Origin: Geomonas oryzae
GTDB taxonomy: Bacteria > Desulfobacterota > Desulfuromonadia > Geobacterales > Geobacteraceae
Assembly (NCBI RefSeq): GCF_004117875.1
Contig: NZ_RAHW01000002.1
Location: 744,001-808,000 of the forward strand
DNA length: 64,000 nucleotides
Direction of reading: 5' to 3'
Shown: piece after piece, positions 1-10,192 of the stretch
How positions within the stretch are numbered: position 1 is the stretch's first letter
Layout: every line of letters starts with the position of its first letter
Made by a program: the position numbers and the translations under genes
The notes under the pieces: generated by a model
What the model was told of the DNA's origin: nothing
The model's input: the letters and a program-made list of their open reading frames with translations, nothing else
The model's database searches: none

Positions 1-8
1 TTTCCGGT

Positions 9-60
9 ATCCGGCAGGGCGTCGAACTCACAAAGGCTTGTTTCGCTCGCCCTACCGGAT
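9..60. repeat. Inverted repeat downstream of the PAS gene
   Basis: A 13-base arm at 9-21 (ATCCGGCAGGGCG) pairs with 48-60 (CGCCCTACCGGAT) with one mismatch around a 26-base loop. It lies just past the 3' end of the minus-strand PAS gene, so it could act as a terminator-like or mRNA-stabilising hairpin. No clear T run follows, so a rho-independent terminator is not established. It could also be a member of a chromosomal palindromic repeat family. Confidence 0.5.
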
Positions 61-84
61 GAAGGAAGTACTTACCCGCTTAGC

Positions 85-678
85 TTATTTCCGGTCGAGC
101 GCCACGCGCACCTCCGGGTGAAGCTTGTCGAGACAGCTCTGGCAGATGCCGTGGGAGAAATCGATCCCGACGTATGCGTTGAAATATTCTTCTACGCTGT
201 GCCAGTAGTCCTGATCGTCACGGATCTTCTTGCAGTGCATGCAGATCGGGATGATGTTCTTCAGCATGGTGAACTCACTGATGTCTTCAAGCATAAGAAG
301 AACCAGTTTCTCGCCGTTCAGCTCAACGGGGCTGGTCGTTATCAGCAGTTCCAGCTCTTTTTTGCAGTCGCCGACTTGGATCTCGAACTTGGTCCTGCTC
401 TTTGAAACGGTCTGGCCGCCGAAACTAAGCTCAACCGAGTTTCTGACCACGCAGCTCTTGCAGATCGGCGCCCTTCCGCATCCCTCCGGAACGTCGTGGG
501 AATGCAGACAGTGAAAAACCTCTCCTCCGCGCTTGTTGTAGATTGCGTCTTTGTCGAGACCGAAGGTAGTTGCCGCCGTCTTGTTCAGATCGCGTATCCT
601 GACGTCTTCGTCCACCACAAAAATTATGAGCGGTATCGAGTTAAGCACTGACAAACAGCAGGCGCTTATGTTTTCCAT
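85..678 (-). CDS. Small PAS-domain protein with cysteine-rich tail
   Basis: A 197-residue soluble protein. Residues about 10-135 form a PAS-like fold (start IIFVVDEDVRIRDLN, end VLLMLEDISEF), interrupted by a cysteine/histidine-rich insert with HCLHSH and CKSC. The tail (about 143-185) carries CMHCKKIRDD and HGICQSC, a CxxC...CxxC module that I recall at the C-terminus of many deltaproteobacterial PAS and response-regulator proteins and that probably binds a metal. There is no kinase or output domain, so a sensory adaptor or redox/metal sensor role is inferred. It is transcribed on the minus strand, as is the chemotaxis receptor upstream, but a gap of about 180 bases with no obvious terminator separates them. 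Ligand unknown. Confidence 0.8.
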   Translation of the reverse strand: MENISACCLSVLNSIPLIIFVVDEDVRIRDLNKTAATTFGLDKDAIYNKRGGEVFHCLHSHDVPEGCGRAPICKSCVVRNSVELSFGGQTVSKSRTKFEIQVGDCKKELELLITTSPVELNGEKLVLLMLEDISEFTMLKNIIPICMHCKKIRDDQDYWHSVEEYFNAYVGIDFSHGICQSCLDKLHPEVRVALDRK

Positions 679-859
679 GGCTTCTCCTTTGACGCCTGGA
701 AGCCTGTGGCTCCTCTACGGCATGCGTGGCTTCGGGCTCATGGATATCGCACGTAACCCGCCATGTGTCAATGCTTTACAGCATCCTCGACCACCAAAAC
801 TGTTTTCCGGCTCACCTTCGTGGGACCGCGGGGAGGAAGGCATGAAAAAATACCGCCGT

Positions 860-2641
860 CTAGGACATGGCTGGTGCCGTGACAAGATACGATGCCCGGG
901 GCTCTACCGTCTCCTCCAACGCCCTGTAATCATTGTCCCGTTGCCCGATCCGGAAGCGGCTCACTACAAGCTTCAGTTCTTCGGCGATCGCATGCATATG
1001 CGCTGCGGCGTTGGCGAATTCCTGGGCTCCGGCGCCGCTTTCTCTGATGACGCCGGTGACGTGACCGATGTTCTCGGTCACCGCATGCACCGACAGGCTC
1101 TGCTCCTCTGCGGCCGTGGCGATCTGGCTCACTTCTCCGGATATCGTTTCGATGGTCGCCGTGACGGCATTCAAGGCCTCCCCCGTGGAAAAGGCCTTGG
1201 CGACGCCGCGCTCGGCCTCGCCGACTCCTTTTTCCATGGCATCCATGGCGCGCCGCGTCTCCCGCTGAATCGCCTTTATCATCTCGGAGATCTCGCGCGT
1301 GGCTGCCGTGGTGCGCGAAGCTAGGGCGCGGACATGGTCGGCGACCACCGCGAATCCCCTCCCCTGCTCTCCCGCGCGGGCGGCCTCGATGGCAGCGTTC
1401 AGCGCCAGCAGGTTGGTCTGGTCCGCGATGTCGTTGATGGTGTCGGTGATCTCGCCTATCTGCAGGGAGCGTCTGCCGAGTTCCGCAACGACGAGTGAGG
1501 TTTCCCGGGAATGCTCCCCTATCGCCTGCATGGTCTCGATGGTTTCCCCCATGACAACGCGGGCCGATTCCACGGCGCGATTGGCGATGGTGACGTTGTC
1601 GGCGGCAACCGAGCAGTTCCGGGCGATTTCGGATGCCGTGCCGTTGATTTCGACGCTCGAACCGGCCACCAGATCTATTTCCTTGCCGGCCAGCTCGGCG
1701 CGCTGCACCATCACCGCGGATCTCCCGCTCAATGTGCCGGAGGCGCTGGAAAGGCTCTGCGCTTCAGTGGCGATGCAGGAAACGACGGAGTGCAGCGTCT
1801 GCGCCATGTGGTTCACGTGGCAGGACAGGAGGTGCAGTTCGTTGCGGGAGCCTTCTTCCGCGTGCGCCGCGTCGACACAAACGGTGAGATCCCCCGAGGC
1901 GATCTCGGCGACCTTCCCGCCGACGACGGCGAGAGGTGCGGTGATGCTGCGGGATAAGAAATACCCCGCGACAAGTGCGGCCGCCGCTCCCAGCGAGAGA
2001 AAGAACGCGCTCACCCCGAGTGCCAGCCGCGCCATCCGGTCGTTGTCGGCGAAACTCTTTTGCGCCTGTGTCCGGTTCAGGGCGACCACCGCGGCGATCC
2101 CCTGATCGACCCTCGCGATGACGTCTCCCCCCTGGTTGCGCATGATGTTGATCGCTTCCTCCCGGCGTCCGTCGGCGGCGAGGTCGACGATCTTGCCCCT
2201 GAAGAAGCCGTACAGCTTGAGGTCCTCGGCGATGCTCTTTTGCAGCTCACTCCCCTGCGGGGTGCGGTTCGAGGCGAAGAACTCCGCCAGCCCCTGCTCC
2301 ACTTTTTGCGTGCAGCGGTTCAGCTGTTCCCGGTGCTCCTGCCGCTCCTGTTCGGAAGGGTCCATGATGATGTCCCGAAGCAGGTACAGGGAGGTCTGGT
2401 AGTCCCTGACCAGCTCCGGGAGTTTGCTCAGGGGAACCAGATTCCCGGCGTACATCCTTTCGGCGCGCGCCCCGACCTCGTAGATGCTCCCGGCCGCCAC
2501 CATGCCGCTCACCCCGCAAAGGCCCGCCACCAGCAAAAAGCCGGCGAGAATCTTCCTTCCCAGCGGAAGTCCCGCGTACCAATGCACGGTCACCCCTTTT
2601 CTGCCCGCCCCGATCGCGCCGCTCAAAGACAGCTTTCTCAT
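860..2641 (-). CDS. Methyl-accepting chemotaxis protein
   Basis: A 593-residue transmembrane receptor. Membrane segment 1 is at about 29-52. A periplasmic four-helix-bundle-like sensor (about 53-200) follows, then membrane segment 2 (about 203-228), a HAMP domain (about 230-285) and a long signalling coiled coil. The receptor tip, which contacts CheA/CheW, is at about 404-440 ([21 protein letters not shown]). The C-terminal tail beyond the coiled coil is short and lacks a CheR-tethering NWETF-like pentapeptide. The start ATG overlaps the stop of the upstream zinc-ribbon gene (ATGA), so the two are probably co-translated. The ligand cannot be predicted. Confidence 0.95.
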   Translation of the reverse strand: MRKLSLSGAIGAGRKGVTVHWYAGLPLGRKILAGFLLVAGLCGVSGMVAAGSIYEVGARAERMYAGNLVPLSKLPELVRDYQTSLYLLRDIIMDPSEQERQEHREQLNRCTQKVEQGLAEFFASNRTPQGSELQKSIAEDLKLYGFFRGKIVDLAADGRREEAINIMRNQGGDVIARVDQGIAAVVALNRTQAQKSFADNDRMARLALGVSAFFLSLGAAAALVAGYFLSRSITAPLAVVGGKVAEIASGDLTVCVDAAHAEEGSRNELHLLSCHVNHMAQTLHSVVSCIATEAQSLSSASGTLSGRSAVMVQRAELAGKEIDLVAGSSVEINGTASEIARNCSVAADNVTIANRAVESARVVMGETIETMQAIGEHSRETSLVVAELGRRSLQIGEITDTINDIADQTNLLALNAAIEAARAGEQGRGFAVVADHVRALASRTTAATREISEMIKAIQRETRRAMDAMEKGVGEAERGVAKAFSTGEALNAVTATIETISGEVSQIATAAEEQSLSVHAVTENIGHVTGVIRESGAGAQEFANAAAHMHAIAEELKLVVSRFRIGQRDNDYRALEETVEPRASYLVTAPAMS

Positions 2642-2829
2642 AGCAACTCCAACCCTCTCCGCCCTCTCGTGGCCATCACAGGCTCCGGTCTGCCGGAAGA
2701 CGGGAAGCTCTTGTGGCAGGCCGCGCAGCAGACTTCCTTCTCACTCACTCTCACCCAGGGCGTCACGTTCTTCGTGTCGCACCAGTCGCAGTACCAGATG
2801 TAACGATCACCCACCGGCATAAGATCCAT
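2638..2829 (-). CDS. Small zinc-ribbon-like protein
   Basis: A 63-residue protein with CDWC (C14, C17) and VCCAAC (C34, C35, C38), a spacing typical of a treble-clef or zinc-ribbon knuckle. An AAGGAG ribosome site lies 7 bases before the ATG. Its TGA overlaps the ATG of the chemotaxis receptor, so it is the first gene of a two-gene unit. There is no signal peptide or membrane segment. Its function is unknown; it could be a metal- or redox-responsive accessory of the receptor, but this is inferred from coupling only. Confidence 0.75.
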   Translation of the reverse strand: MDLMPVGDRYIWYCDWCDTKNVTPWVRVSEKEVCCAACHKSFPSSGRPEPVMATRGRRGLELL

Positions 2830-2938
2830 GTTTTAGCTCCTTCTCTTTGTCGTCTTTTTTTGAAGCCAAGGGTAGCGCCGGTATGTTGCAGCTCTGTTGC
2901 AGTCACGTTAATTCGATCAGAAGATTTTGAGCCGGGCC

Positions 2939-2968
2939 TTGACAGCAGCGCAGGCGATCCGGTTTTAA
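2939..2968 (+). promoter_or_regulatory. Candidate promoter of the kdp operon
   Basis: TTGACA at 2939-2944 is followed after 18 bases by TTTTAA at 2963-2968, giving a plausible sigma-70 type promoter about 100 bases before kdpA. A second TTGACA nearer the gene (around 3028) has only a weak -10 partner. I could not recognise a KdpE operator. The 240-base divergent region must also hold the minus-strand promoter of the zinc-ribbon gene. Confidence 0.35.
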
Positions 2969-3070
2969 CGCTTTCTTAATGCCTACGGGGCTGTTTTTGA
3001 CGCCGTCTTAAGGTTTGGAAGACTATCTTTGACAGTGAGGTAAACTGAAAGGCTGTAGTGGAGAGAGATA

Positions 3071-4855
3071 ATGAACAACTACGGATGGATGCAAACCATC
3101 GTCTTTTTCGCGGTACTCCTGGCGGCGGTCAAACCGTTCGGGGCCTACCTCGCCCGGGTGTTCCGCGGCGAGCGGACCTTCCTGTCGCCTCTGCTCGTCC
3201 CGTGCGAAAACCTCCTGTACCGGGTGTGCGGCGTGGACAGGGACGAGGAGATGCCCTGGCGGCGTTACGCGCTGTCGCTTATCCTTTTCAACCTGGCGGG
3301 TGGCGCAGTACTCTTCGCCATCATGCTTTTGCAGGGCGCACTGCCCTATAACCCGCAAAAGCTCGCGTCCTTTCCCTGGCAACTCGCGTTGAACTCCGCG
3401 GTGAGCTTCATGACCAACACCAACTGGCAGGCCTACTCGGGTGAGACGTCGGCCAGCTACTTCACCCAGATGTTCGGCTTCACGGTGCACAACTTCCTGT
3501 CCGCCGCAACCGGGATAGTGGTGGCCATCGCGACGATACGCGGTTTCGTGAGGCACAGAACCGACCTCATCGGCAACTTCCACGTCGATCTCACCCGGTG
3601 CATCCTCTACGTGCTCCTCCCGGTCTCGCTGCTCGTCGCGCCGCTCCTGGTTTCCCAGGGGGTGATCCAGAACTTGAGCCCCTACAAAAAGGTGCCTCTG
3701 GTCCAGCCGCTCACTTACGAAAAGGCGAAGGTGGACGACGGGGGCAACGCAGTGCGTGACGCGCATGGTAACGCAGTCACCGAAAGGGTTACCGTGCGGG
3801 AGGTGACGGTACCGATGGGCCCTGTGGCCTCGCAGGAGGTGATCAAGGAGCTCGGCACCAACGGGGGCGGCTTCTTCAACGCAAACTCGGCACACCCCTA
3901 CGAGAACCCGACGCCGTTCACCAACCTGATCGAGGCCTTCCTGATGCTGCTGATCGGCGCCTCGCTCACCTACACCTTCGGCGAAATGGCGGGGAACACG
4001 CGCCAGGGGTGGGCCATCCTCGCGGTGATGCTCGCCATCCTGGTTCTTGCCGTCGGGATCAACTACGCGGCCGAGTCCGCGGGGAACCCGCTCGTTGCGA
4101 AGCTAGGCGTGCACCAGGTCAACCTGGAGGGCAAGGAAACGCGCTTCGGCCTGGCCGGGACCGCTCTCTTCAGCAGCGCCACCACAGGCACCTCCTGCGG
4201 CGCGGTGAACGCCATGCACGACTCGATGACCCCGCTTGGCGGCATGGTCCCCCTGTCGCTCATCCTCCTCTCCGAGGTGGTGGTCGGCGGCGTGGGAACC
4301 GGGCTTTACACCATGATCGCCTTCGTGGTGATCGCGGTATTCGTGGCCGGCCTCATGATCGGGCGCACCCCGGAGTTTCTGGGGAAGAAGATCGAGGTGC
4401 GCGAGATGTGGATGTCGATCGTGACCGTGATGACCTCCGGCGTCCTGGTGCTCTTCTTCACGACCCTGGCCCTTTGGACCCCTCAAGCGATCGCCTCCAT
4501 GGCGAACCCGGGCGCCCACGGCCTTTCCGAGATCCTTTACGCCTTCGCCTCCATGTCCAACAACAACGGCAGCGCCTTCGCAGGTCTCGCCGCGAACACG
4601 CTCTTTTACAACCTGACCGGCTCCCTCGCCATGTTAGTCGGGCGCTTCGCCCCCATCGTCGCTTCGCTCGCCATGGCGGGGTCGCTCGCCGGGAAGAAGT
4701 ACGTCCCGCCGAGCCTCGGGACGCTCCCGACGGACAAGGTCCCCTTCGCCCTCTGGCTCTCCCTGGTCATCCTCGTCGTCGGCGCGCTCACCTTCTTCCC
4801 CGCCTTGAGCCTTGGGCCCATCGTCGAGCACGTGACCATGCTGGGAGGTAAATAG
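3071..4855 (+). CDS. kdpA: K+-transporting ATPase subunit A (KdpA)
   Basis: The 594-residue potassium channel-like subunit of the KdpFABC high-affinity K+ uptake ATPase in the cytoplasmic membrane. The four selectivity-filter regions are visible as [35 protein letters not shown] and NNNGSAFAG. The protein has about ten hydrophobic segments and full family length. A purine-rich GGAGAGAG site precedes the ATG. No kdpF reading frame is visible in the short space upstream, so the small stabilising subunit is either absent or too divergent to see. kdpB follows after 2 bases. Confidence 0.98.
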   Translation: MNNYGWMQTIVFFAVLLAAVKPFGAYLARVFRGERTFLSPLLVPCENLLYRVCGVDRDEEMPWRRYALSLILFNLAGGAVLFAIMLLQGALPYNPQKLASFPWQLALNSAVSFMTNTNWQAYSGETSASYFTQMFGFTVHNFLSAATGIVVAIATIRGFVRHRTDLIGNFHVDLTRCILYVLLPVSLLVAPLLVSQGVIQNLSPYKKVPLVQPLTYEKAKVDDGGNAVRDAHGNAVTERVTVREVTVPMGPVASQEVIKELGTNGGGFFNANSAHPYENPTPFTNLIEAFLMLLIGASLTYTFGEMAGNTRQGWAILAVMLAILVLAVGINYAAESAGNPLVAKLGVHQVNLEGKETRFGLAGTALFSSATTGTSCGAVNAMHDSMTPLGGMVPLSLILLSEVVVGGVGTGLYTMIAFVVIAVFVAGLMIGRTPEFLGKKIEVREMWMSIVTVMTSGVLVLFFTTLALWTPQAIASMANPGAHGLSEILYAFASMSNNNGSAFAGLAANTLFYNLTGSLAMLVGRFAPIVASLAMAGSLAGKKYVPPSLGTLPTDKVPFALWLSLVILVVGALTFFPALSLGPIVEHVTMLGGK

Positions 4856-4857
4856 CC

Positions 4858-6924
4858 ATGTCCAAACACGCACCGGCACCGGTTTCCATGTTCGACCCGC
4901 GCATACTGAAACCCGCGCTCGTCGAGTCCTTCAGAAAGCTCGATCCCCGCGCGCTCTGGCGCAACCCGGTCATGTTCAGCGTGGAGCTGGCAAGCGTCGT
5001 CACCCTCTGCACCTTCGCCATGTCCCTCGCGGGCAAAAACGGCGAGCCCGCCTGGTTCACCGGCCTCGTCTCTCTCTTTCTCTGGCTCACCGTGACCTTC
5101 TCGACCTTCGCCGAGTCCCTCGCCGAGGGGCGCGGCAAGGCGCGCGCGGCATCCCTCCGTAAAAGCCGCACCGAGGTGACGGCGAAGCGTCTCAGGCGCC
5201 CGGAGCTGGACGCCCCCTACGACACGGTCCCGGCGGAGGCGCTCAGAAAGGACGACTACATCCTGGTCGAGGCGCACGAGATGATCGCCGGCGACGGGGA
5301 CGTGGTGGCCGGGGCGGCCCTCGTGAACGAGGCGGCGGTGACCGGGGAGTCGGCCCCGGTGGTGCGCGAATCCGGCGGCGATCGGAGTGCCGTCACCGGC
5401 GGGACCGAGGTGATCGCGAACAACATCGTGGTGCGCATCACCGCGAACCCCGGCGAGACCTTCCTGGACCGGATGATCTCGCTCATCGAGGGGGCGAAAA
5501 GGAGGAAGACGCCGAACGAGATCGCGCTCGAGGTGCTCCTCATCGCGCTCACCCTGGTCTTTTTCCTGGTCTGCGTGAACATCCGTCCGCTCTCGCTCTA
5601 CAGCGCGGGGGCCGCGGGGCATGGCGCGCCGGTCTCCCTCACCGTGCTCGTCGCCCTCTTCGTCTGCCTGGCCCCCACCACCATCGCCGCCCTCCTCCCC
5701 GCGATCGGCATAGCGGGGATGGACCGGCTCTTCCAGAAAAACGTCATCGCCCTCTCCGGGCGCGCCATCGAGGCGGCCGGGGACGTGAGCGTGCTCCTCC
5801 TCGACAAGACCGGCACCATAACGCTCGGCAACCGCGAGGCGGTGGAATTCGTGCCGGTAGGCGGCCACACGGAAACGGAGGTGGCGCAGGCGGCGCTCAT
5901 GGCCTCGCTCTCCGACGAGACCCCGGAGGGGCGCAGCATCGTCGCCCTCGCCCGGGAAAAGCACGGCCTTAGTGCCGAGCTCCCGGCCGACGGCAGGAGC
6001 GTCCCCTTCTCCGCCGAGACCCGTCTCTCGGGGCTGGACACGGCGGGAGTGAAGTACAGAAAGGGCGCTTCGGACTCGGCGATCGCCTTCGTCAGTAGCC
6101 TCGGCGCTTCCGGCGTTCCGGCGGACCTCCCGGTCCTGGTGGACCGCATCGCCCGCGCCGGGGCGACGCCGCTCGTGGTGTCGCGCGACGCCGACGTGAT
6201 CGGGGTGATCAACCTGAAGGACATCATCAAGGGGGGGATCCAGGAGCGCTTCCAGCAGCTGCGCAGCATGGGAATCAAGACGGTGATGATCACCGGGGAC
6301 AACCAGCTCACCGCAGCCGCCATCGCCGCCGAGGCACAGGTGGACGACTTCCTCGCGCAGGCCAAACCGGAGGACAAGCTCCGCCTGATCAGAGAGCACC
6401 AGGAGGCGGGCTTCATGGTGGCTATGACCGGAGACGGCACCAACGACGCACCGGCCCTCGCGCAGGCGGACGTGGCGGTCGCGATGAACACGGGTACGCA
6501 GCCCGCGCGTGAGGCGGCCAACATCATCGACCTCGACTCGAACCCGACGAAGCTTTTGGACATCGTCGAGGTGGGGAAGCAGATCCTGATGACCCGCGGC
6601 AACCTGACCACCTTCTCGATCTCCAACGACGTCGCCAAGTACTTCGCCATCGTCCCCGCGATGCTCCTCTCCATCTACCCGCAGCTGGGGGTGCTGAACG
6701 TGATGCGGCTCGAGAGCCCGCTCTCCGCGATCCTCTCGGCGGTCATCTTCAACGCCCTGATCATCCCGTTCCTCGTGCCGCTGGCACTCAAGGGGACGAA
6801 GTTTCGCCCCATGCCCGCCGAGAGGCTTTTGATCCGCAACCTGCTCGTTTTCGGCGTCGGCGGGGTCGTCGCCCCCTTCGTCGGCATCAAGCTGATCGAC
6901 ATCCTGGTCGGGATGATGCTATAG
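4858..6924 (+). CDS. kdpB: K+-transporting ATPase ATP-binding subunit (KdpB)
   Basis: The 688-residue P-type ATPase catalytic subunit that energises KdpA. The actuator motif TGES is at about 162-165. The phosphorylated aspartate is D316 in DKTGTIT, and the hinge motif [12 protein letters not shown] is near 525. Hydrophobic segments flank these as in type IA P-ATPases, and length is normal. It lies 2 bases after kdpA with GGGAGG as ribosome site, and kdpC starts 10 bases downstream, so all structural genes form one transcript. Confidence 0.98.
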   Translation: MSKHAPAPVSMFDPRILKPALVESFRKLDPRALWRNPVMFSVELASVVTLCTFAMSLAGKNGEPAWFTGLVSLFLWLTVTFSTFAESLAEGRGKARAASLRKSRTEVTAKRLRRPELDAPYDTVPAEALRKDDYILVEAHEMIAGDGDVVAGAALVNEAAVTGESAPVVRESGGDRSAVTGGTEVIANNIVVRITANPGETFLDRMISLIEGAKRRKTPNEIALEVLLIALTLVFFLVCVNIRPLSLYSAGAAGHGAPVSLTVLVALFVCLAPTTIAALLPAIGIAGMDRLFQKNVIALSGRAIEAAGDVSVLLLDKTGTITLGNREAVEFVPVGGHTETEVAQAALMASLSDETPEGRSIVALAREKHGLSAELPADGRSVPFSAETRLSGLDTAGVKYRKGASDSAIAFVSSLGASGVPADLPVLVDRIARAGATPLVVSRDADVIGVINLKDIIKGGIQERFQQLRSMGIKTVMITGDNQLTAAAIAAEAQVDDFLAQAKPEDKLRLIREHQEAGFMVAMTGDGTNDAPALAQADVAVAMNTGTQPAREAANIIDLDSNPTKLLDIVEVGKQILMTRGNLTTFSISNDVAKYFAIVPAMLLSIYPQLGVLNVMRLESPLSAILSAVIFNALIIPFLVPLALKGTKFRPMPAERLLIRNLLVFGVGGVVAPFVGIKLIDILVGMML

Positions 6925-6934
6925 GAGAACCAAC

Positions 6935-7501
6935 ATGAAAGACATGCGCCCGACGCTTATGCTGTTCATCGCCTTTACCCTCATTTTGGGCGGCGCCTAC
7001 CCGCTCATCGTGACCGGCATCGCGGAGCTCGCCTTCCCGAGCCAGGCAAGCGGCAGTTTCGTCGCCGATGCCGGGGGAGTAAGCGCAGGTTCCCGGCTGA
7101 TCGGCCAGCACTTCACCGGGGCGAAATACTTCTGGCCCCGCCCCTCGGCGACGGAGGACTTCCCCTACAACCCGATGGCCTCGGGGGGCTCCAACGCGGG
7201 CCCCACCAACCCCGATTACCTGAAGACGGTGGCGCAAAGGGTACGGGCCTACCGGGAAAGCGGCGTGACGCATACGCTCCCCTCCGAGCTGGTGCAGGCC
7301 TCCGCGAGCGGCCTCGACCCGGACATCTCGCCGCAGGGGGCCGCCATCCAGGCGGAGCGGGTGGCGCGGGCGCGCGGGATGAAGACGGCCGACCTGGGGC
7401 GCCTGATCGCCGCACACACGCAGGGGCGGCAGCTCGGGTTCATCGGTGAGCCGCGGGTGAACGTGCTGGAACTTAACCTCGCCCTTGACGCGATGAAGTA
7501 G
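6935..7501 (+). CDS. kdpC: K+-transporting ATPase subunit C (KdpC)
   Basis: A 188-residue single-span subunit that assembles with KdpA and KdpB and is thought to assist ATP binding. It has one N-terminal membrane segment (about 7-28). It then shows the family motifs GSRLIGQHF, KYFWPRPSA and the SGLDPDISPQGA stretch. The gene has an AGGAG site and sits between kdpB and kdpD. Confidence 0.97.
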   Translation: MKDMRPTLMLFIAFTLILGGAYPLIVTGIAELAFPSQASGSFVADAGGVSAGSRLIGQHFTGAKYFWPRPSATEDFPYNPMASGGSNAGPTNPDYLKTVAQRVRAYRESGVTHTLPSELVQASASGLDPDISPQGAAIQAERVARARGMKTADLGRLIAAHTQGRQLGFIGEPRVNVLELNLALDAMK

Positions 7502-7509
7502 GAGCCTTG

Positions 7510-10176
7510 ATGCGAGACGACGAGACCCAAAGACCGTCACCGGAGACCCTGCTCAGGGTGGCGCAGGCTGAGGAGGCCCAGGCAGCGAAGGGGAAGCTGA
7601 AGATCTTCCTCGGTTACGCCGCCGGTGTCGGCAAGACCTACGCCATGCTTCAGGCCGCGCACGAGCGCCTGCACGACGGCCGGGACGTGGTGGTGGGATA
7701 CGTGGAATCCCACGACCGCAGCGAAACCGACCTCCTGCTCGAGGGGCTCGAGGTGGTCCCGAGGGCCCTGGTCGAATACCTCGGCGTCGCCCTTCCCGAG
7801 CTCGACCTCGACGCGGTGCTCGTCAGAAGACCGCAGATCGCTTTAGTCGACGAACTCGCCCACACCAACGCCCCCGGAAGCCGTCACCCGAAAAGGTGGC
7901 AGGACGTCGAGGAAATCCTTTCCGCCGGGATCGATGTCTACACCACGGTGAACATCCAGCATTTCGAGAGCCTGCGGGACGTGGTGGCGCAGATCACCGG
8001 GGTCGTGGTCAGGGAGAACGTTCCCGACTCGATCCTCGACCAGGCCGTGGAGATCCGGCTGGTGGACATCCCCCCCGAGGACCTTCTGCAGCGCCTCAAG
8101 GAGGGGAAGGTCTACATCCCGGAAAAGGCGGCGCACGCCGCGGAGAACTTCTTCAAGCCCGGGAACCTGATGGCGCTGCGCGAGCTCTCTTTGCGCCGCG
8201 CCGCCGCACGCGTGGACGACCAGGTGCGCGCCTACATGGAGTCCCGCTCCATCGCCGGGCCCTGGCCGGTGGCGGAGCGTCTCCTCGTCTGCGTGAGCGG
8301 CAGCCCCTTCAGCGAGACCCTGATCCGCACCACGAGGCGCCTCGCCGACGACCTCAAGTCCACCTGGCACACGGTCTACGTCGAGACGCCCGGCGGCGGA
8401 AAGCAGATCCAGGAGAACCGGGAACGGGTCTGGAAGGACCTGCGCCTGGCCGAGAGCCTGGGAGCCCAGGTGGCGAGCCTCACCGGCGCCTCCGTTCCCG
8501 AGGCCCTCATCGACTACGCGCGCAAAAACCACGTCACCAAGATCGTGGTCGGTAAACCGACCAAAGCGAGGTGGCGGGAGTTTCTCCGTCCTCCCCTCGT
8601 GGACCAGGTGATCCGCCTTTCCGGCAGCATCGACGTCTACGTGGTGAGCATCGCGCCGGCCGAGACGGTGAAGAAGGAGGGGGTGCCGCACGCGGCTGGC
8701 AAGCGCCCACCGCTGTCCGGTTACCTGAAGAGCCTGGTGCTCGTGCTGGCCGCCTCGCTCGTGTGCCAGCCCGTCCACGCCTTCCTCGCGCCTACGAACC
8801 TGGTGATGATCTACCTCCTCGCCGTGGTGCTCGCGGCGCTGCGCCTGGGGCGCAAGGAGGCGACCTGCACCGCGTTTTTAAGCGTCCTCGCCTACGATTT
8901 CTTCTTCGTCCCACCGAGGTTCACCTTCGCCGTCTCCGACACCCAGTACCTGATCACCTTCTTAGCGCTCTTCGTGGTCGGCGTCGTTATAAGCACCCTG
9001 GTCTCGCAGACCCGCGAGCGGGCCGAGGCGATCCGCCAGCGGGAGGCGCAGACCGCGACCCTTTACTACCTGAGCCGGGACCTCGCCGCGGTCTCCGGCC
9101 TCGACGCGATCCTCGATGCGCTGGTGCGGAACATCGAGGAGAGCCTGCAGGCGCAGGTGGTCGTGCTTCTCTCCGAAGGGGAGCGCCTCGAGGTGCAGGC
9201 CGCAAGCGGCGGCTTCACCCTGGGCGCCAAGGAGGCCGCCGTCGCGGATTGGGCCTTCAGAAACCGTGCGGCCGCCGGCAGGGGAACGGAGACGCTTGGT
9301 TCCGCGAAGCTCCTTTATCTCCCCTTGCAGGCAAGCGGCGACGTCTTGGGCGTCATCGGCATCAGGTTTCGCGAGGAGCGTGAATTCACCTCGCCGCAGT
9401 GCCGTCGGCTGGTGCAGGCCTACGCCGCCCAGGCGGCCCTCGCCGTGGAACGGGCGCAGTTCGCGAGACAGGCGGAACAGGCGCAGATCCTGAAGGCCCG
9501 TGAGAGCCTGGAGCGCGCCCTTTTGAACTCGGTCTCGCACGACCTGCGTACCCCGCTCGTAACCATCACCGGCGCGCTCGGCGCCCTGCGCGAGAAGGGT
9601 GTGGAACTTGCCGCCGAGGCGAAGAGCGACCTCCTGGAGGCGGCGTGGGAGGAGGCGGGACGGCTGAACCGTTTCGTCGGGAACCTCTTGGACATGACAC
9701 GGCTGGAATCGGGCGCCCTGAAGGTTAAGGAGTCCCCCACCGACGTACAGGACCTGGTGGGGTGCGCCCTGGCCGTGCTGGAGCCGCACCTCGGACGGCG
9801 CAGCGTGGAGATCGCGGTTCCTGCCGGGCTCCCCCCGGTTCGCATGGACATGGTGCTCATGACCCAGGTGCTGGTGAACCTCTTGGACAACGCGCTCAAG
9901 TATTCACCGCCTGCAAGCCAGGTCGAGGTCAGCGCCGACGTCGTCGGGGAGCGGCTCATCATCGAGGTCTGCGACCGGGGGCGCGGCGTCCCGAGCGCCG
10001 ACCTTGCCCACATCTTCGACAAGTTCTACCGTGTGCCGGTACCGGAAGGCGCGGGAGGGACCGGGCTCGGGCTCTCCATCTGCAGGGGTATCGTCGAGGC
10101 TCACGGTGGCACCATAGAGGCGCACAACCGCTCGGGCGGCGGCCTGCGCGTCACCGTCTCGCTCCCCGTCAACTGA
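7510..10176 (+). CDS. kdpD: Osmosensitive K+ sensor histidine kinase (KdpD)
   Basis: An 888-residue sensor kinase that controls kdp expression through KdpE. Order of parts: N-terminal KdpD domain with a Walker-A-like GYAAGVGKT (about 35-43), a UspA-like domain (about 250-375), four closely spaced membrane helices (about 400-500), GAF (about 525-650), HisKA with phospho-accepting H677 in VSHDLRTPL, and HATPase with DNALKYSP and [13 protein letters not shown] overlapping the kdpC stop is 5 bases from the ATG at 7510. A TTG three bases earlier would be too close, so I prefer the ATG. Confidence 0.97.
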   Translation: MRDDETQRPSPETLLRVAQAEEAQAAKGKLKIFLGYAAGVGKTYAMLQAAHERLHDGRDVVVGYVESHDRSETDLLLEGLEVVPRALVEYLGVALPELDLDAVLVRRPQIALVDELAHTNAPGSRHPKRWQDVEEILSAGIDVYTTVNIQHFESLRDVVAQITGVVVRENVPDSILDQAVEIRLVDIPPEDLLQRLKEGKVYIPEKAAHAAENFFKPGNLMALRELSLRRAAARVDDQVRAYMESRSIAGPWPVAERLLVCVSGSPFSETLIRTTRRLADDLKSTWHTVYVETPGGGKQIQENRERVWKDLRLAESLGAQVASLTGASVPEALIDYARKNHVTKIVVGKPTKARWREFLRPPLVDQVIRLSGSIDVYVVSIAPAETVKKEGVPHAAGKRPPLSGYLKSLVLVLAASLVCQPVHAFLAPTNLVMIYLLAVVLAALRLGRKEATCTAFLSVLAYDFFFVPPRFTFAVSDTQYLITFLALFVVGVVISTLVSQTRERAEAIRQREAQTATLYYLSRDLAAVSGLDAILDALVRNIEESLQAQVVVLLSEGERLEVQAASGGFTLGAKEAAVADWAFRNRAAAGRGTETLGSAKLLYLPLQASGDVLGVIGIRFREEREFTSPQCRRLVQAYAAQAALAVERAQFARQAEQAQILKARESLERALLNSVSHDLRTPLVTITGALGALREKGVELAAEAKSDLLEAAWEEAGRLNRFVGNLLDMTRLESGALKVKESPTDVQDLVGCALAVLEPHLGRRSVEIAVPAGLPPVRMDMVLMTQVLVNLLDNALKYSPPASQVEVSADVVGERLIIEVCDRGRGVPSADLAHIFDKFYRVPVPEGAGGTGLGLSICRGIVEAHGGTIEAHNRSGGGLRVTVSLPVN

Positions 10177-10192
10177 AAAGGAAGGTGAAAAC

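Noticed and set aside
3000-3070. kdpF small subunit upstream of kdpA
   Set aside because: No hydrophobic frame of about 25-30 codons with a start and ribosome site is visible in the available space.
3023-3895. A 290-codon minus-strand frame over the start of kdpA
   Set aside because: It overlaps a certain gene and has low-complexity composition and no recognisable motif.
4606-6399. A 597-codon open frame on the minus strand opposite kdpA/kdpB
   Set aside because: It is the antisense shadow of two certain, coupled genes; its product is rich in R, G, E and H with no domain, as expected in GC-rich DNA.
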